This document shows positions 24,608 through 33,910 of a stretch of 64,000 nucleotides of DNA, one piece after another (position 1 is the first letter of the stretch; each line of letters opens with the position of its first letter). The DNA is from Lewinellaceae bacterium (GTDB taxonomy: Bacteria; Bacteroidota; Bacteroidia; Chitinophagales; Saprospiraceae). The DNA is taken from contig JACJYD010000001.1 in NCBI GenBank assembly GCA_020636275.1, forward strand, positions 1,998,001 through 2,062,000. The letters run 5' to 3'. The notes under the pieces were generated by a model. The model saw nothing but the letters and a program-made list of their open reading frames with translations. It had not been told where the DNA came from and searched no databases. The position numbers and the translations under genes were made by a program.

Positions 24608-27466
24608 ATGGAATACAATCCGCGTGAGATCGAAAAGAAATGGAAGAAATATTGGGATGAGCACCAGGTGTACCAGGTGACCCACCAAAGCGACAAGCCC
24701 AAATACTATGTGCTGGACATGTTTCCCTATCCTTCCGGGGCCGGATTGCATGTGGGGCACCCGCTGGGTTACATCGCTTCCGATATCTATGCCCGCTTCA
24801 TGCGGCACAAGGGGTACAACGTGCTGCACCCCATGGGTTACGATGCCTTTGGCCTCCCGGCCGAGCAATATGCCATCCAAACGGGTATTCACCCGGCTAC
24901 GGCTACTACCGAAAATATCGCCCGCTACCGGGCCCAACTGGAAAATATTGGCTTTTCCTACGACTGGAGCCGCGAGTTGAAGACCTGCGATCCCGACTAT
25001 TACCGCTGGACGCAGTGGATCTTCCTGCAGCTGTTCGAACATTACTACGACCAGGATGCCGACAAGGCGGTCCCGATCAGCGAACTGGTCGCCCGCTTTG
25101 AGCGATCCGGCTCTTTCGGCGTGCATGCCGCCTGTACCCAGCCCTCGGCCTTTTCGGCGACGGAGTGGAAGGCCATGTCCCCCAAAGCGAAGGACGATGT
25201 GCTCATGAATTACCGCCTGGCCTACCGCCAGGTGACCTATGTCAACTGGTGCGAAGCCCTGGGCACCGTGCTGGCCAACGACGAAGTGAAAGACGGTGTT
25301 TCGGAACGCGGCGGCCACCCGGTCGAGCGCAAACCGATGCTCCAATGGCTGCTGCGCATCACGGCCTACGCCGAGCGCCTGCTCCGGGACCTCGATACCC
25401 TGGAGTGGTCGGATTCCATGAAAAAGATGCAGAGCAACTGGATCGGCCGCAGCGAAGGCGCCCAACTCTTTTTCCCGATCGAAGGCTCGGACAAGAAACT
25501 GGAGATCTTTACCACCCGGGCGGATACCATCTTCGGCGCTACCTTCATGGTGCTGGCGCCGGAGCACGATTGGGTAAAGGAATTGACCACCACCGACAAC
25601 GCGGAGTCGGTCAACGCCTACCTGAAGTACACCAATGCCCGCTCCGACCGCGAGCGCATGGCTGAAAAGGAGATCACCGGCGTGGCCCTGGGATCGCATG
25701 CCATCAACCCGTTCAATGGGGAGCGCATCCCCATCTGGATCAGCGAATACGTGCTGAAAGACTATGGCACCGGCGCCATCATGGCCGTGCCGAGCGACGA
25801 CGACCGCGACTACAAGTTTGCCCAGTACTTCGGATTGCCCATTGTCGAGATCATCGATAAATCGGCTTTCCCCGATGCCACCCGCCAGGATAAGGTCGGG
25901 GTGATGATCAACTCCGATTTCCTCACCGGCATGCAAGTGCCCCAGGCTATCGAGGCCACCCTGAAACGCATCGAGGAAATGGGCATCGGCAAACGGCAGA
26001 TCAACTATAAATTGCGCGACGCCATTTACAGCCGGCAGCGCTATTGGGGCGAACCCTTCCCGATCATTTACGACCCCGAGGGCGTGGCCCATGCCATGAA
26101 GGTGGAGGACCTGCCCCTCGAATTGCCCGAGCTGGAAGATTTCCAGCCCAGCGGGGGCGGCAAATCGCCCCTTGCCCGCCATGAAGAATGGGTCGATCTG
26201 CCCAACGGCTGGCGCCGCGAAACCGACACCATGCCGGGCTTTGCCGGGTCGTCCTGGTACTTCCTGCGCTATATGGACCCGCACAACGACCAGGCTTTCG
26301 CCTCCCAGGATGCCATCAACTACTGGAAGGATGTGGACCTGTATATCGGCGGCACGGAACATGCGGTGGGTCACCTGATGTATGCCCGTTTCTGGAACAA
26401 GTTCCTCTACGACAAAGGCCTGGTGCCGGTGGTGGAGCCGTTCAGGAAGCTGGTCAACCAGGGTATGATCCAGGGGGTTATCGAATACCTTTATCTCCAA
26501 AAGGAAAAAGTGGATGGCGCGAGCCGCTTCGTGAGCGCCGAACTGGTAGAGGACCATGGCGATGGCTTCGCCAAAATTCCCATCCACGTCGAATTTGTGG
26601 AGGATTACGGCTCACCCAACTCCTTTATCAATAAAAAAGGCATCGAGCAGTTTATCGAATGGCGGCCCGAGTTCAGGAATGCCATTTTCGAATGCAGCCA
26701 GGGCGTTTACCAAAACGGCGTTTTCACCTCGAAAAACGGAGGCAAGGACAGCCGTATGGTCACCGTGTCGGAAGTGGGGAAGATGTCGAAGCGCTATTTC
26801 AACGTCATCAACCCGGATGATGTGGTCGAGGAATACGGCGCCGACTGCTTCCGCTTGTACGAGATGTTCCTCGGTCCGCTGGAGCAGGCCAAGCCCTGGG
26901 ATACCAAGGGGATCGACGGGGTATCGAAGTTCCTGCGCAAGTTCTGGAGCCTGTTTTTCAACGAAAAAGGCGAATGGATCGTCACGGACGAGGCGCCTTC
27001 GCGGGAAGAGCTCAAGACCCTGCACCAGTGCATCAAGAAGATCCACGACGACCTCGAGCGGTTTTCGCTCAACACCTGCGTCAGCGGTTTCATGATCGCC
27101 ACGAACGAACTGCGGCGGCTGAATACCAGTAAGCGCGCCATTCTGGAGCCGATGACGGTATTGCTCGCTCCTTTTGCTCCGCACCTGTCCGAAGAGCTCT
27201 GGCACCGCCTGGGCAATTCCACGACTGTCGTGAAAGCCGCTTTCCCCCAATGGTCGGAAGAGTACCTGCGGGAGGATTCGGTCACTTATCCGGTGAGCAT
27301 CAACGGCAAAAAGCGGGCAACGGTCGACCTGCCCGTCGGGATGCCCGTGCCGGAGATCGAAACGGCGGCCCTGGAAATGCCGGAAGTGAAGAAATGGCTG
27401 GAGGGCCTGACGGTCCGGAAAACCATCGTCGTGCCCGGCCGGATGATCAATATTGTTGCGAATTAA
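24608..27466 (+). CDS. leuS: Leucyl-tRNA synthetase
   Basis: LeuS charges tRNA-Leu and edits misacylated tRNA. The ATG at 24608 gives the family start MEYNPREIEKKWKKYWDEH; the open frame upstream to 24407 overlaps the palindrome and has no homology I recognise. The 952-residue protein has the HIGH-type motif PYPSGAGLHVGHPLGY near 42-57, the CP1 editing domain with TTRADTIFGATFMVLAPEHD, KMSKR with its Lys at about residue 725, and a C-terminal anticodon-binding domain ending VVPGRMINIVAN. Length is somewhat above the E. coli enzyme, due to the long segment before KMSKR seen in Bacteroidota forms. A near-consensus -7 box (TATTTTCG) lies at 24557-24564. Confidence 0.97.
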   Translation: MEYNPREIEKKWKKYWDEHQVYQVTHQSDKPKYYVLDMFPYPSGAGLHVGHPLGYIASDIYARFMRHKGYNVLHPMGYDAFGLPAEQYAIQTGIHPATATTENIARYRAQLENIGFSYDWSRELKTCDPDYYRWTQWIFLQLFEHYYDQDADKAVPISELVARFERSGSFGVHAACTQPSAFSATEWKAMSPKAKDDVLMNYRLAYRQVTYVNWCEALGTVLANDEVKDGVSERGGHPVERKPMLQWLLRITAYAERLLRDLDTLEWSDSMKKMQSNWIGRSEGAQLFFPIEGSDKKLEIFTTRADTIFGATFMVLAPEHDWVKELTTTDNAESVNAYLKYTNARSDRERMAEKEITGVALGSHAINPFNGERIPIWISEYVLKDYGTGAIMAVPSDDDRDYKFAQYFGLPIVEIIDKSAFPDATRQDKVGVMINSDFLTGMQVPQAIEATLKRIEEMGIGKRQINYKLRDAIYSRQRYWGEPFPIIYDPEGVAHAMKVEDLPLELPELEDFQPSGGGKSPLARHEEWVDLPNGWRRETDTMPGFAGSSWYFLRYMDPHNDQAFASQDAINYWKDVDLYIGGTEHAVGHLMYARFWNKFLYDKGLVPVVEPFRKLVNQGMIQGVIEYLYLQKEKVDGASRFVSAELVEDHGDGFAKIPIHVEFVEDYGSPNSFINKKGIEQFIEWRPEFRNAIFECSQGVYQNGVFTSKNGGKDSRMVTVSEVGKMSKRYFNVINPDDVVEEYGADCFRLYEMFLGPLEQAKPWDTKGIDGVSKFLRKFWSLFFNEKGEWIVTDEAPSREELKTLHQCIKKIHDDLERFSLNTCVSGFMIATNELRRLNTSKRAILEPMTVLLAPFAPHLSEELWHRLGNSTTVVKAAFPQWSEEYLREDSVTYPVSINGKKRATVDLPVGMPVPEIETAALEMPEVKKWLEGLTVRKTIVVPGRMINIVAN

Positions 27467-27482
27467 AGAGGAAACGGCGTTT

Positions 27483-27507
27483 AAAAGGTAGCTAACGCAC
27501 CTTTTTT
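27483..27507 (+). terminator. Possible weak terminator after leuS
   Basis: AAAAGGT and ACCTTTT enclose about 9 bases and the right arm continues into a T-run. The stem is only 7 bp. Confidence 0.4.
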
Positions 27508-27519
27508 AACATGAATCGT

Positions 27520-27527
27520 TATCTTTG
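27520..27527 (+). promoter_or_regulatory. -7 box TATCTTTG for the SprB-repeat gene
   Basis: Exact consensus match, giving an untranslated leader of about 160 bases before the ATG at 27692. Confidence 0.55.
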
Positions 27528-27605
27528 TTAGACCACGCATCATTCATTAACTCCATCTTCGTAAACCATTTTTCTAAGCACAGGAGTTACGCATCACGCG
27601 TTTTG

Positions 27606-27642
27606 AAAGCAAAGTCGCCGCCGCAGGCGGCGACTTTGCTTT
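27606..27642. repeat. 17-bp-arm hairpin in the leader of the SprB-repeat gene
   Basis: Arms 27606-27622 and 27626-27642 pair perfectly around GCA; TTTT/AAAA extend it past one mismatch. It lies between the -7 box at 27520 and the ATG at 27692, so the leader RNA should fold into a very stable GC-rich stem with a U-run nearby, consistent with attenuation or 5'-end protection. Confidence 0.7.
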
Positions 27643-27691
27643 TAAAATGACTTTTCGGCGCATGTGCGTAAGTCCAATAAGCAATCTGCTC

Positions 27692-30600
27692 ATGAAACGG
27701 AATTGGATGCTGGTTTTAGCATGGACCCTTTTTGCATACTCCTATCTGTTTGGGGCCTGTGATCCCCCTTTTCTTCTTTCGGTTTCCAACATAACGACCA
27801 ACTCAGCTACTCTGGATTGGACCCCGCTGGGCATGGAAACGGAATGGGAGGTAGCCGTGGTGCCACATGGCAGCCCTACCCCCAATTTACCCACCTTGTC
27901 GGGCCTGATAAGCCATCCGGTCGTGCACCCGGGACTGGCTTCGGGAAAGGCTTACGATTTCTACGTCCGGGCCGTCTGTGATACGATCCCCGGCAACTGG
28001 GCCAAATACAACAGCTATTTTATTACCGGCCTGACCAATCCGTCGCCCTGCAAAATGGGCCTCGATGTGCCCGACGAAGGATGCATCAATTTCAATGTGT
28101 GGGTTGACGGAGCACCGGGGACCGAACTGGGCAACGACGTATTTCTGAAGGAAGTGCGCGTGATCATGCGCCATTCCTGGGACGACGACCTGGAACTCAG
28201 CCTGATCGCGCCGGATGGGGTCGTGGTCGACCTGAGTTCCGATAACGGAGGGAACGACGATAACTACGGCGACCCGAACGATCCGAGCTGTCAGAGCGTA
28301 ACGATTTTCATCAATGAACTGGCCCTCGGGGCCTGCTCGCTGAGCTCCATTACGGAGGGTACGGCGCCGTTCATCGGGGAGTACCTGCCGGAGGAACCGC
28401 TGACCCTCTTCAACACCGGAGCCAATCCCAACGCCATCTGGAAACTGCGGGTTTGCGACGATGCGGCCGATGATGTCGGAAAACTGGAATACATCGAACT
28501 GGTCTTCGAACCCCTAATCTGCCATGCCCCGACCGGCCTGGTGGTAGATGGGGTCGATTCTACTTTTGCCGGTCTCGACTGGGTGCCCGGCGACTCCTGC
28601 CTCGGCACGCTTATCGAATACGGTCCTCCGGGCTTTACGCCGGGCACGGGCGCCTCCGCCGGTTTGGGCGGCACGGTCGTCACGGCTGCCTGTCCGCCCT
28701 ATACCCTGAGCGGCCTGCTCCCGGAAACGACCTACGATCTCTACGTCCGCGAGGCTTGTCCGAACGGAGGCTATACGCAGAACAGCTGCGCCGTTTCCCT
28801 GACGACCCTGTGTTCGCCCCTTCCGGTTACGCAATCGGAAGATTTCAACAGCGAAACCGTTTGTATCGGGATCTGCTCCACCCCTTGTGACCTGACGGGA
28901 CTGTGGGCCAACAGCAGGGCCGACGACCTCGACTGGCTGGCATTCGAAGGGCCAACAGAAACGCCGGGCACCGGGCCGCCCGACGACTTTCCCGGAGGCG
29001 GACGCTATGTCTACCTCGAAGGATCCGGGTCCTGCAGCAATAACGACGAGGCTATATTGTATTCGCATTGTATGCAGATCGTTGCGCCGCCGGGCTCCTC
29101 CTGCCATTTTTCATTTGACTATTACATGTTCGGCACCGCCGTTAATTCACTTCAGTTAGATATTACCCTCGATGGGGGCGAGAACTGGATCCCGCTGTGG
29201 CAGTTATCCGGCAACCAGGGCGAACAATGGTTCCGGCAATTCATCGATCTGAGCTCCTACAACGGACAGAGCGCCCAGCTTCGCTTTGTGGGCAAAAAAG
29301 GCAGCAACGTCCGCTCCGATATCGGACTGGATAACCTGATCTTCTACGGTTCACTCGATATGGGCGCCCCGGCTTATGTCTATTATCAGGATCTTGACCT
29401 GGACGGGTACGGCAACAGCGATATCTACTTCGCTTCCTGTTCTCCCGTTCCGCCGGCCGGTTTTGCCGTGCAGGGGGGCGACTGTTTCGACCTTTCCGAC
29501 CAGATCAGTCCCGGCATACCGGAGACGCCCTGCGACGGGTTCGACATCAATTGCAACGGCATGGATGACGAAATGATCCTCCCGCCGCCGCTGACGACCG
29601 GAGATACGGTTTGCAGCGGTGGTTTCGGCCTGGTCGAAGCCACGGCCGCCTACGGAGGCATCCTGATCTGGTACGATGTTCCGGTGGGTGGGGAGCCGCT
29701 GGATACGAATTCGTTCTACCTGCCCAATCCGCCGCTGTTCCAGACCGGAGATGTGCCGGCCACGTACTCTTATTATGTGGAGGAGGTCAACCAGTTCGGC
29801 TGCGCTACGGTAGACCGGGGCGTGGCCACCATTACCGTGTTGCCGCAGCCCGACCTGTTCATCCCGGAGGGACAACTGGAACCCCTTTGCGCTGGCGATA
29901 CGGTCGATCTTTCCGCACTGATCATTCAGGACCTGTCGAACTCCCTGGCTGCCCTCAGCTTCCATACCGCCTATCCGCCCACCCTCGCCAATAAAGTGGA
30001 TCCGCCTGTGGTGAATCCCCTGTACACCACCACCTATTACGTGCTGGCGACGGCCGATGGCGGTTGTACGGATGTGGACAGTGTCGTGGTCGAAATAAAA
30101 GACAGTCCGATCGCCCAGATCCTGGGCCAGGACCAACTTTGCAAGGGCTCCAGTCAGGTGCTTCAGGTGGTGGATGCCGGGAATGGGATACAGCCTTTGG
30201 ACTACGTTTGGAGCAACGCCTCCAACGCCACCTCGATCTTCGTACTGGCTACCGATCCGCCCGGCACGACCCTCACCTACAGCGTGACGATCACGGATGC
30301 GGGCGGCTGTCGCTCTTCCGATTCCTTCGATATTGAGGTCATCGGGTCGATCACTTCGGTACAGATCAACGAGCAGGACGTGAGCACCTGTGGAGGGGCC
30401 AACGGGGCGATCAATTTGAATATTACAGGAGGTACGGCGCCCTTTGAGATCAGTTGGGACGGGCAGGCCGCAGGCGCGGCCACCTCGCCCGGGTCCAGTT
30501 ATTCCATTACCGGACTTTCTCAGGGCACGTATTCTATTACCGTGACGGATAATTCGGCGACGCCGTGTCCTTTTGTTATTCCACTGGCGATCGTCAACGG

Positions 30601-33600
30601 ACCGCAAGCGCAGGTTTCGATCGCTTCCATACAACCCGTCAGCTGTTATGGAGAAATGGACGGGTGTATCGAGTTGCAGGTCAGCGGGGTCAGCCCGCAG
30701 ATCATCTGGAACACGGGCGATACCACGGCTTCCATATGCAACCTCGACGGCGGAACCTATTCGGTGACGGTCACGGATGGCGCCTGTGAAAATATCCTTT
30801 CTGGGATCGTGGTTCAGGCGCCCGACAGCCTGACGGGTAAAACGGCATTTCTTAAAAACGCCACCTGTTTCGGGGCTGCCGACGGAGAAGCGATCATCGT
30901 CGTGGGCGGGGGTACGCCGCCCTATCAATACCTGTGGTCCAACAATGCCACGACCTCGAGTTTGCTCGGCGTCGGGGCGGGGGATTACACCCTTACCGTG
31001 ACGGACGATCGGGGCTGCCAGTTGATCCTGGGACCCAATGAGATCACCGAGCCGCCCGGCATCGATCTGATGCTGGTAAGTACGCCCGTGCCCTGTACCG
31101 ATGGGGTGGGAGGCTCCCTGGAAGCGATCGTTTCCGGAGGGGTAGAGCCCTATGGCTACCTTTGGTCGACGGGGTCCAACCTGCCGCTGATCGAAAACCT
31201 GGGTCCCGGAACCTACGGACTTACGCTGACCGACCTGAACGGATGCGGGATCGATACCAGTATCGTTGTGGAAAATCCGCCGCCCCTGGTCATTCAGATC
31301 ACCCAGAGCATTTCTCCTTCCTGTTTCGGCGTTTCCGACGGCATGTTGGAAGCCACCGCCACGGGCGGGCTGCCGCCTTATACCTACCTTTGGTCGACGG
31401 GAGATACCCTGCCCGGCATCGTATTGCCCGCCGGCGAATACGGGGTGACCATAACCGATTTTAGCGGTTGTACCCAAAAACTGGAAGGGATCGTCCTGAC
31501 CGCTCCGAACCCGGTTTCGGTATTGTCAGCAATCACCAAGGCATCCTGCCTCGGCAAAGAGGACGGGCAGATCGCCCTTTCCCCGCAAAACGGACAACAG
31601 CCCTTTACCTACGAATGGGAGGGAGGCGCTACCGGCCCGGTCTTGTCCAACCTCGGCGCCGGAACCTACGCGGTCACGGTTACCGATGCGAATGGCTGCG
31701 AGAGCGACCTGTCTTTTACCGTAGGTTACAACCAGCCTCTGTCGGCGACTGTTACCGAGCTGGGACCAAATTGCTTTAACGGCAACAACGGCAAGATCTT
31801 CGTCACCCCCATGGGGGGACTGCCCTTCTATTCCTATCTTTGGAATACGGGGCAACAGACCAAAGACCTGCTCGACGTCCCCTCCGGGGATTACGTCTGT
31901 ACCATCACCGATATGAACGGATGTATGCTGATCATCGATACGGTGGAATTGCTCAATCCTCCGCTCATTCAGATCGAATTGCTCGCGCTGGATTCCATTT
32001 CCTGCTACGGCATGGACGACGGCGGGATCGATATGGACGTATCGGGCGGCATACCGCCTTACAACTACACCTGGAATACCGAAGAGACGACGCAGGACCT
32101 GGAGCAGATCGGTGGGGGCACGTATGTCCTGACCGTTGCCGATGCATTGAACTGCGCTGTGATCAGCCAGCCCGTCGTTCTGCCCGAACCAACGCTGTTG
32201 CAGCTCCAGACGGAAGTGGTCGACATCAATATCAATTGCCAGTCGAATACCCTGGATACGCTGTTCGTGCAGATCAGCGGAGGCTCGGTGCCCTACCAGA
32301 TCCTCTGGAGCACCGGGCAAATGGATGCCTATGTGTTGGGCAGCCAACCCGGCGATTACTCCGTTACGGTGACCGATGCCCAGGGCTGCGTGGACAGCCT
32401 GACCTCTCTGAAGGTGCCGGACCCGGTGCCTTTCCTCACCGTCAATCTTTCCAGCAATTTCACTTTTTCGGGCGATTGCAATAACCCGGCGAGCACCGCT
32501 TCGCTGAAGGCCGATATTCATGGGGGACTGGCGCCCTTCCAGTATAACTGGAGCTCGGGTGTGCAGGGAACCACGTCGAGCCATACCCTCAACCTTTCCA
32601 ATCTTCAGGAAGATACGTATTCCGTCACGGTGACGGATGCAGCCGGCTGTGTGGCGGTATCCAACGTGGTCCAGGTGACCTTCCCCGATCCCCTCAATGG
32701 GTTCGTGATCGGGTCCTCCATCATGGATGTGCGCTGCAAAGGCGGAAACGACGGGTATATCCACCCCACCGTTAACGGCGGAGCGCCGCCTTACCAGTTT
32801 TTGTGGATGGATCAAATGGGCACGCCGGTCGGCCTTTCCCAGAACCTGGACAGTATCCCTGCGGGCATTTATACTTTCCAGGCGATCGACCAAAATGAAT
32901 GCGTATTGGTCATCCAGAATATTCAGGTCGACGAACCGGCGGAGGCCCTGAACGTCACCCTGGATGTGGAAAATCTGGCTTGTTACGGAACAAATACAGG
33001 GTCTATTACTTCTTTTCCGACCGGAGGTACCCCGCTGTATACCTATACCTGGAATATTCCGGGCAACGCCGCTTTTCAGGATAACCTCGCCGCCGGCATC
33101 TATTCCCTGACGGTGACCGACAACAAGGGCTGTGCGGCCATCCTCGATTCGATCGAGGTTCAGCAACCGGATGCCCCGCTTGTCCTCGATACGGTGATCG
33201 TTTCGCCGATCATGTGCAACGGGGTGAAAGACGGCGCGATCAATATCGAAATTACCGGAGGGACCACACCCTACGATTTTATCTGGAGCAATGGAAAATT
33301 GACGGAAGACATCAGCGGCCTGGGGCCGGGCAATTACAAGTGCACGGTAGTGGACGGCAATGGTTGTCAGTTGGTGACCCCGACCTTCTCGCTGACCAAT
33401 CCGCAGGTATTGAGCGTGGTCTCGATCACGCTCGATTCGGCGACGGTCGGTCTTTCAGATGGCTCCATCGCCGTGGTCATTCAAGGAGGGATGCTTCCCT
33501 ATACCTATCTGTGGAGCACCGGCGATACCACGGCTACCGTCGAATCGCTTTTTGCCGGCAATTACGTACTCACCGTGACCGATTCGAACGGGTGCGTACT

Positions 33601-33910
33601 GGAATTGCAGATCTACCTGCCTTTCAAGGTTGTAGATGGAATCCGGGACATCTCGATGGGCCAGTTGCGGATCTATCCGAACCCGGCCAGGGGAAATGCC
33701 TGGCTGGAACTGCCGCCGGGGCTGCAGACTTCCTTCGATCTGTTGATCCGGGACATGCTGGGGCAACCCGTCCGGCAACAGGCGAACCCCGTTCCGCCCG
33801 GGCCATTATTGCCCATCGATCTGAGCGATCTGCCCGCCGGGGTCTATGGCGTTCAGGTATGGTCGGAGGGGCTATTGCTCGGCGAGGCGCTCCTGGTCGT
33901 CACTCAATGA
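27692..33910 (+). CDS. Giant SprB-repeat surface protein with type A T9SS sorting domain
   Basis: This is a 2,072-residue exported adhesin. The ATG at 27692 gives a signal peptide ending LFGA; the 15 codons upstream in frame are not needed. Domains in order: FN3 (about 25-110), proprotein-convertase P domain (about 115-270), second FN3 (275-370), a jelly-roll domain (385-560), a Ca-binding MopE-like D-x-D-x-D-G-Y-G segment with DINCNGMDDE (565-625), Ig-like modules (625-880), 14 SprB repeats (about 885-1979) and a C-terminal type A sorting domain with IYPNPARGNAWLEL and a final LLVVTQ strand. SprB-type proteins carry gliding or attachment at the cell surface. It converges with the PorE-like gene, overlapping 11 bp. 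Confidence 0.92.
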   Translation: MKRNWMLVLAWTLFAYSYLFGACDPPFLLSVSNITTNSATLDWTPLGMETEWEVAVVPHGSPTPNLPTLSGLISHPVVHPGLASGKAYDFYVRAVCDTIPGNWAKYNSYFITGLTNPSPCKMGLDVPDEGCINFNVWVDGAPGTELGNDVFLKEVRVIMRHSWDDDLELSLIAPDGVVVDLSSDNGGNDDNYGDPNDPSCQSVTIFINELALGACSLSSITEGTAPFIGEYLPEEPLTLFNTGANPNAIWKLRVCDDAADDVGKLEYIELVFEPLICHAPTGLVVDGVDSTFAGLDWVPGDSCLGTLIEYGPPGFTPGTGASAGLGGTVVTAACPPYTLSGLLPETTYDLYVREACPNGGYTQNSCAVSLTTLCSPLPVTQSEDFNSETVCIGICSTPCDLTGLWANSRADDLDWLAFEGPTETPGTGPPDDFPGGGRYVYLEGSGSCSNNDEAILYSHCMQIVAPPGSSCHFSFDYYMFGTAVNSLQLDITLDGGENWIPLWQLSGNQGEQWFRQFIDLSSYNGQSAQLRFVGKKGSNVRSDIGLDNLIFYGSLDMGAPAYVYYQDLDLDGYGNSDIYFASCSPVPPAGFAVQGGDCFDLSDQISPGIPETPCDGFDINCNGMDDEMILPPPLTTGDTVCSGGFGLVEATAAYGGILIWYDVPVGGEPLDTNSFYLPNPPLFQTGDVPATYSYYVEEVNQFGCATVDRGVATITVLPQPDLFIPEGQLEPLCAGDTVDLSALIIQDLSNSLAALSFHTAYPPTLANKVDPPVVNPLYTTTYYVLATADGGCTDVDSVVVEIKDSPIAQILGQDQLCKGSSQVLQVVDAGNGIQPLDYVWSNASNATSIFVLATDPPGTTLTYSVTITDAGGCRSSDSFDIEVIGSITSVQINEQDVSTCGGANGAINLNITGGTAPFEISWDGQAAGAATSPGSSYSITGLSQGTYSITVTDNSATPCPFVIPLAIVNGPQAQVSIASIQPVSCYGEMDGCIELQVSGVSPQIIWNTGDTTASICNLDGGTYSVTVTDGACENILSGIVVQAPDSLTGKTAFLKNATCFGAADGEAIIVVGGGTPPYQYLWSNNATTSSLLGVGAGDYTLTVTDDRGCQLILGPNEITEPPGIDLMLVSTPVPCTDGVGGSLEAIVSGGVEPYGYLWSTGSNLPLIENLGPGTYGLTLTDLNGCGIDTSIVVENPPPLVIQITQSISPSCFGVSDGMLEATATGGLPPYTYLWSTGDTLPGIVLPAGEYGVTITDFSGCTQKLEGIVLTAPNPVSVLSAITKASCLGKEDGQIALSPQNGQQPFTYEWEGGATGPVLSNLGAGTYAVTVTDANGCESDLSFTVGYNQPLSATVTELGPNCFNGNNGKIFVTPMGGLPFYSYLWNTGQQTKDLLDVPSGDYVCTITDMNGCMLIIDTVELLNPPLIQIELLALDSISCYGMDDGGIDMDVSGGIPPYNYTWNTEETTQDLEQIGGGTYVLTVADALNCAVISQPVVLPEPTLLQLQTEVVDININCQSNTLDTLFVQISGGSVPYQILWSTGQMDAYVLGSQPGDYSVTVTDAQGCVDSLTSLKVPDPVPFLTVNLSSNFTFSGDCNNPASTASLKADIHGGLAPFQYNWSSGVQGTTSSHTLNLSNLQEDTYSVTVTDAAGCVAVSNVVQVTFPDPLNGFVIGSSIMDVRCKGGNDGYIHPTVNGGAPPYQFLWMDQMGTPVGLSQNLDSIPAGIYTFQAIDQNECVLVIQNIQVDEPAEALNVTLDVENLACYGTNTGSITSFPTGGTPLYTYTWNIPGNAAFQDNLAAGIYSLTVTDNKGCAAILDSIEVQQPDAPLVLDTVIVSPIMCNGVKDGAINIEITGGTTPYDFIWSNGKLTEDISGLGPGNYKCTVVDGNGCQLVTPTFSLTNPQVLSVVSITLDSATVGLSDGSIAVVIQGGMLPYTYLWSTGDTTATVESLFAGNYVLTVTDSNGCVLELQIYLPFKVVDGIRDISMGQLRIYPNPARGNAWLELPPGLQTSFDLLIRDMLGQPVRQQANPVPPGPLLPIDLSDLPAGVYGVQVWSEGLLLGEALLVVTQ
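30343..33630 (+). repeat. Fourteen SprB repeats in the 27692 gene
   Basis: Units of about 75-85 codons each show the pattern C-x-G-x-x-x-G-x-I, GG-x-x-PY-x-Y-x-W, a short turn, then L-x-x-G-x-Y-x-V-x-V-x-D-x-x-GC. Two units share the nucleotide stretch TACCTTTGGTCGACGGG (near 31156 and 31384), so some units are recent or converted copies. Confidence 0.85.

Noticed and set aside
24506..26587. Long antisense open frame over leuS
   Set aside because: Explained by leuS codon use; leuS is unambiguous on the other strand.
27692..27766. Lipobox (FGAC) in the SprB-repeat protein
   Set aside because: Phe at -3 is unusual for a lipobox and T9SS cargo normally carries a type I signal peptide; treated as ordinary cleavage.
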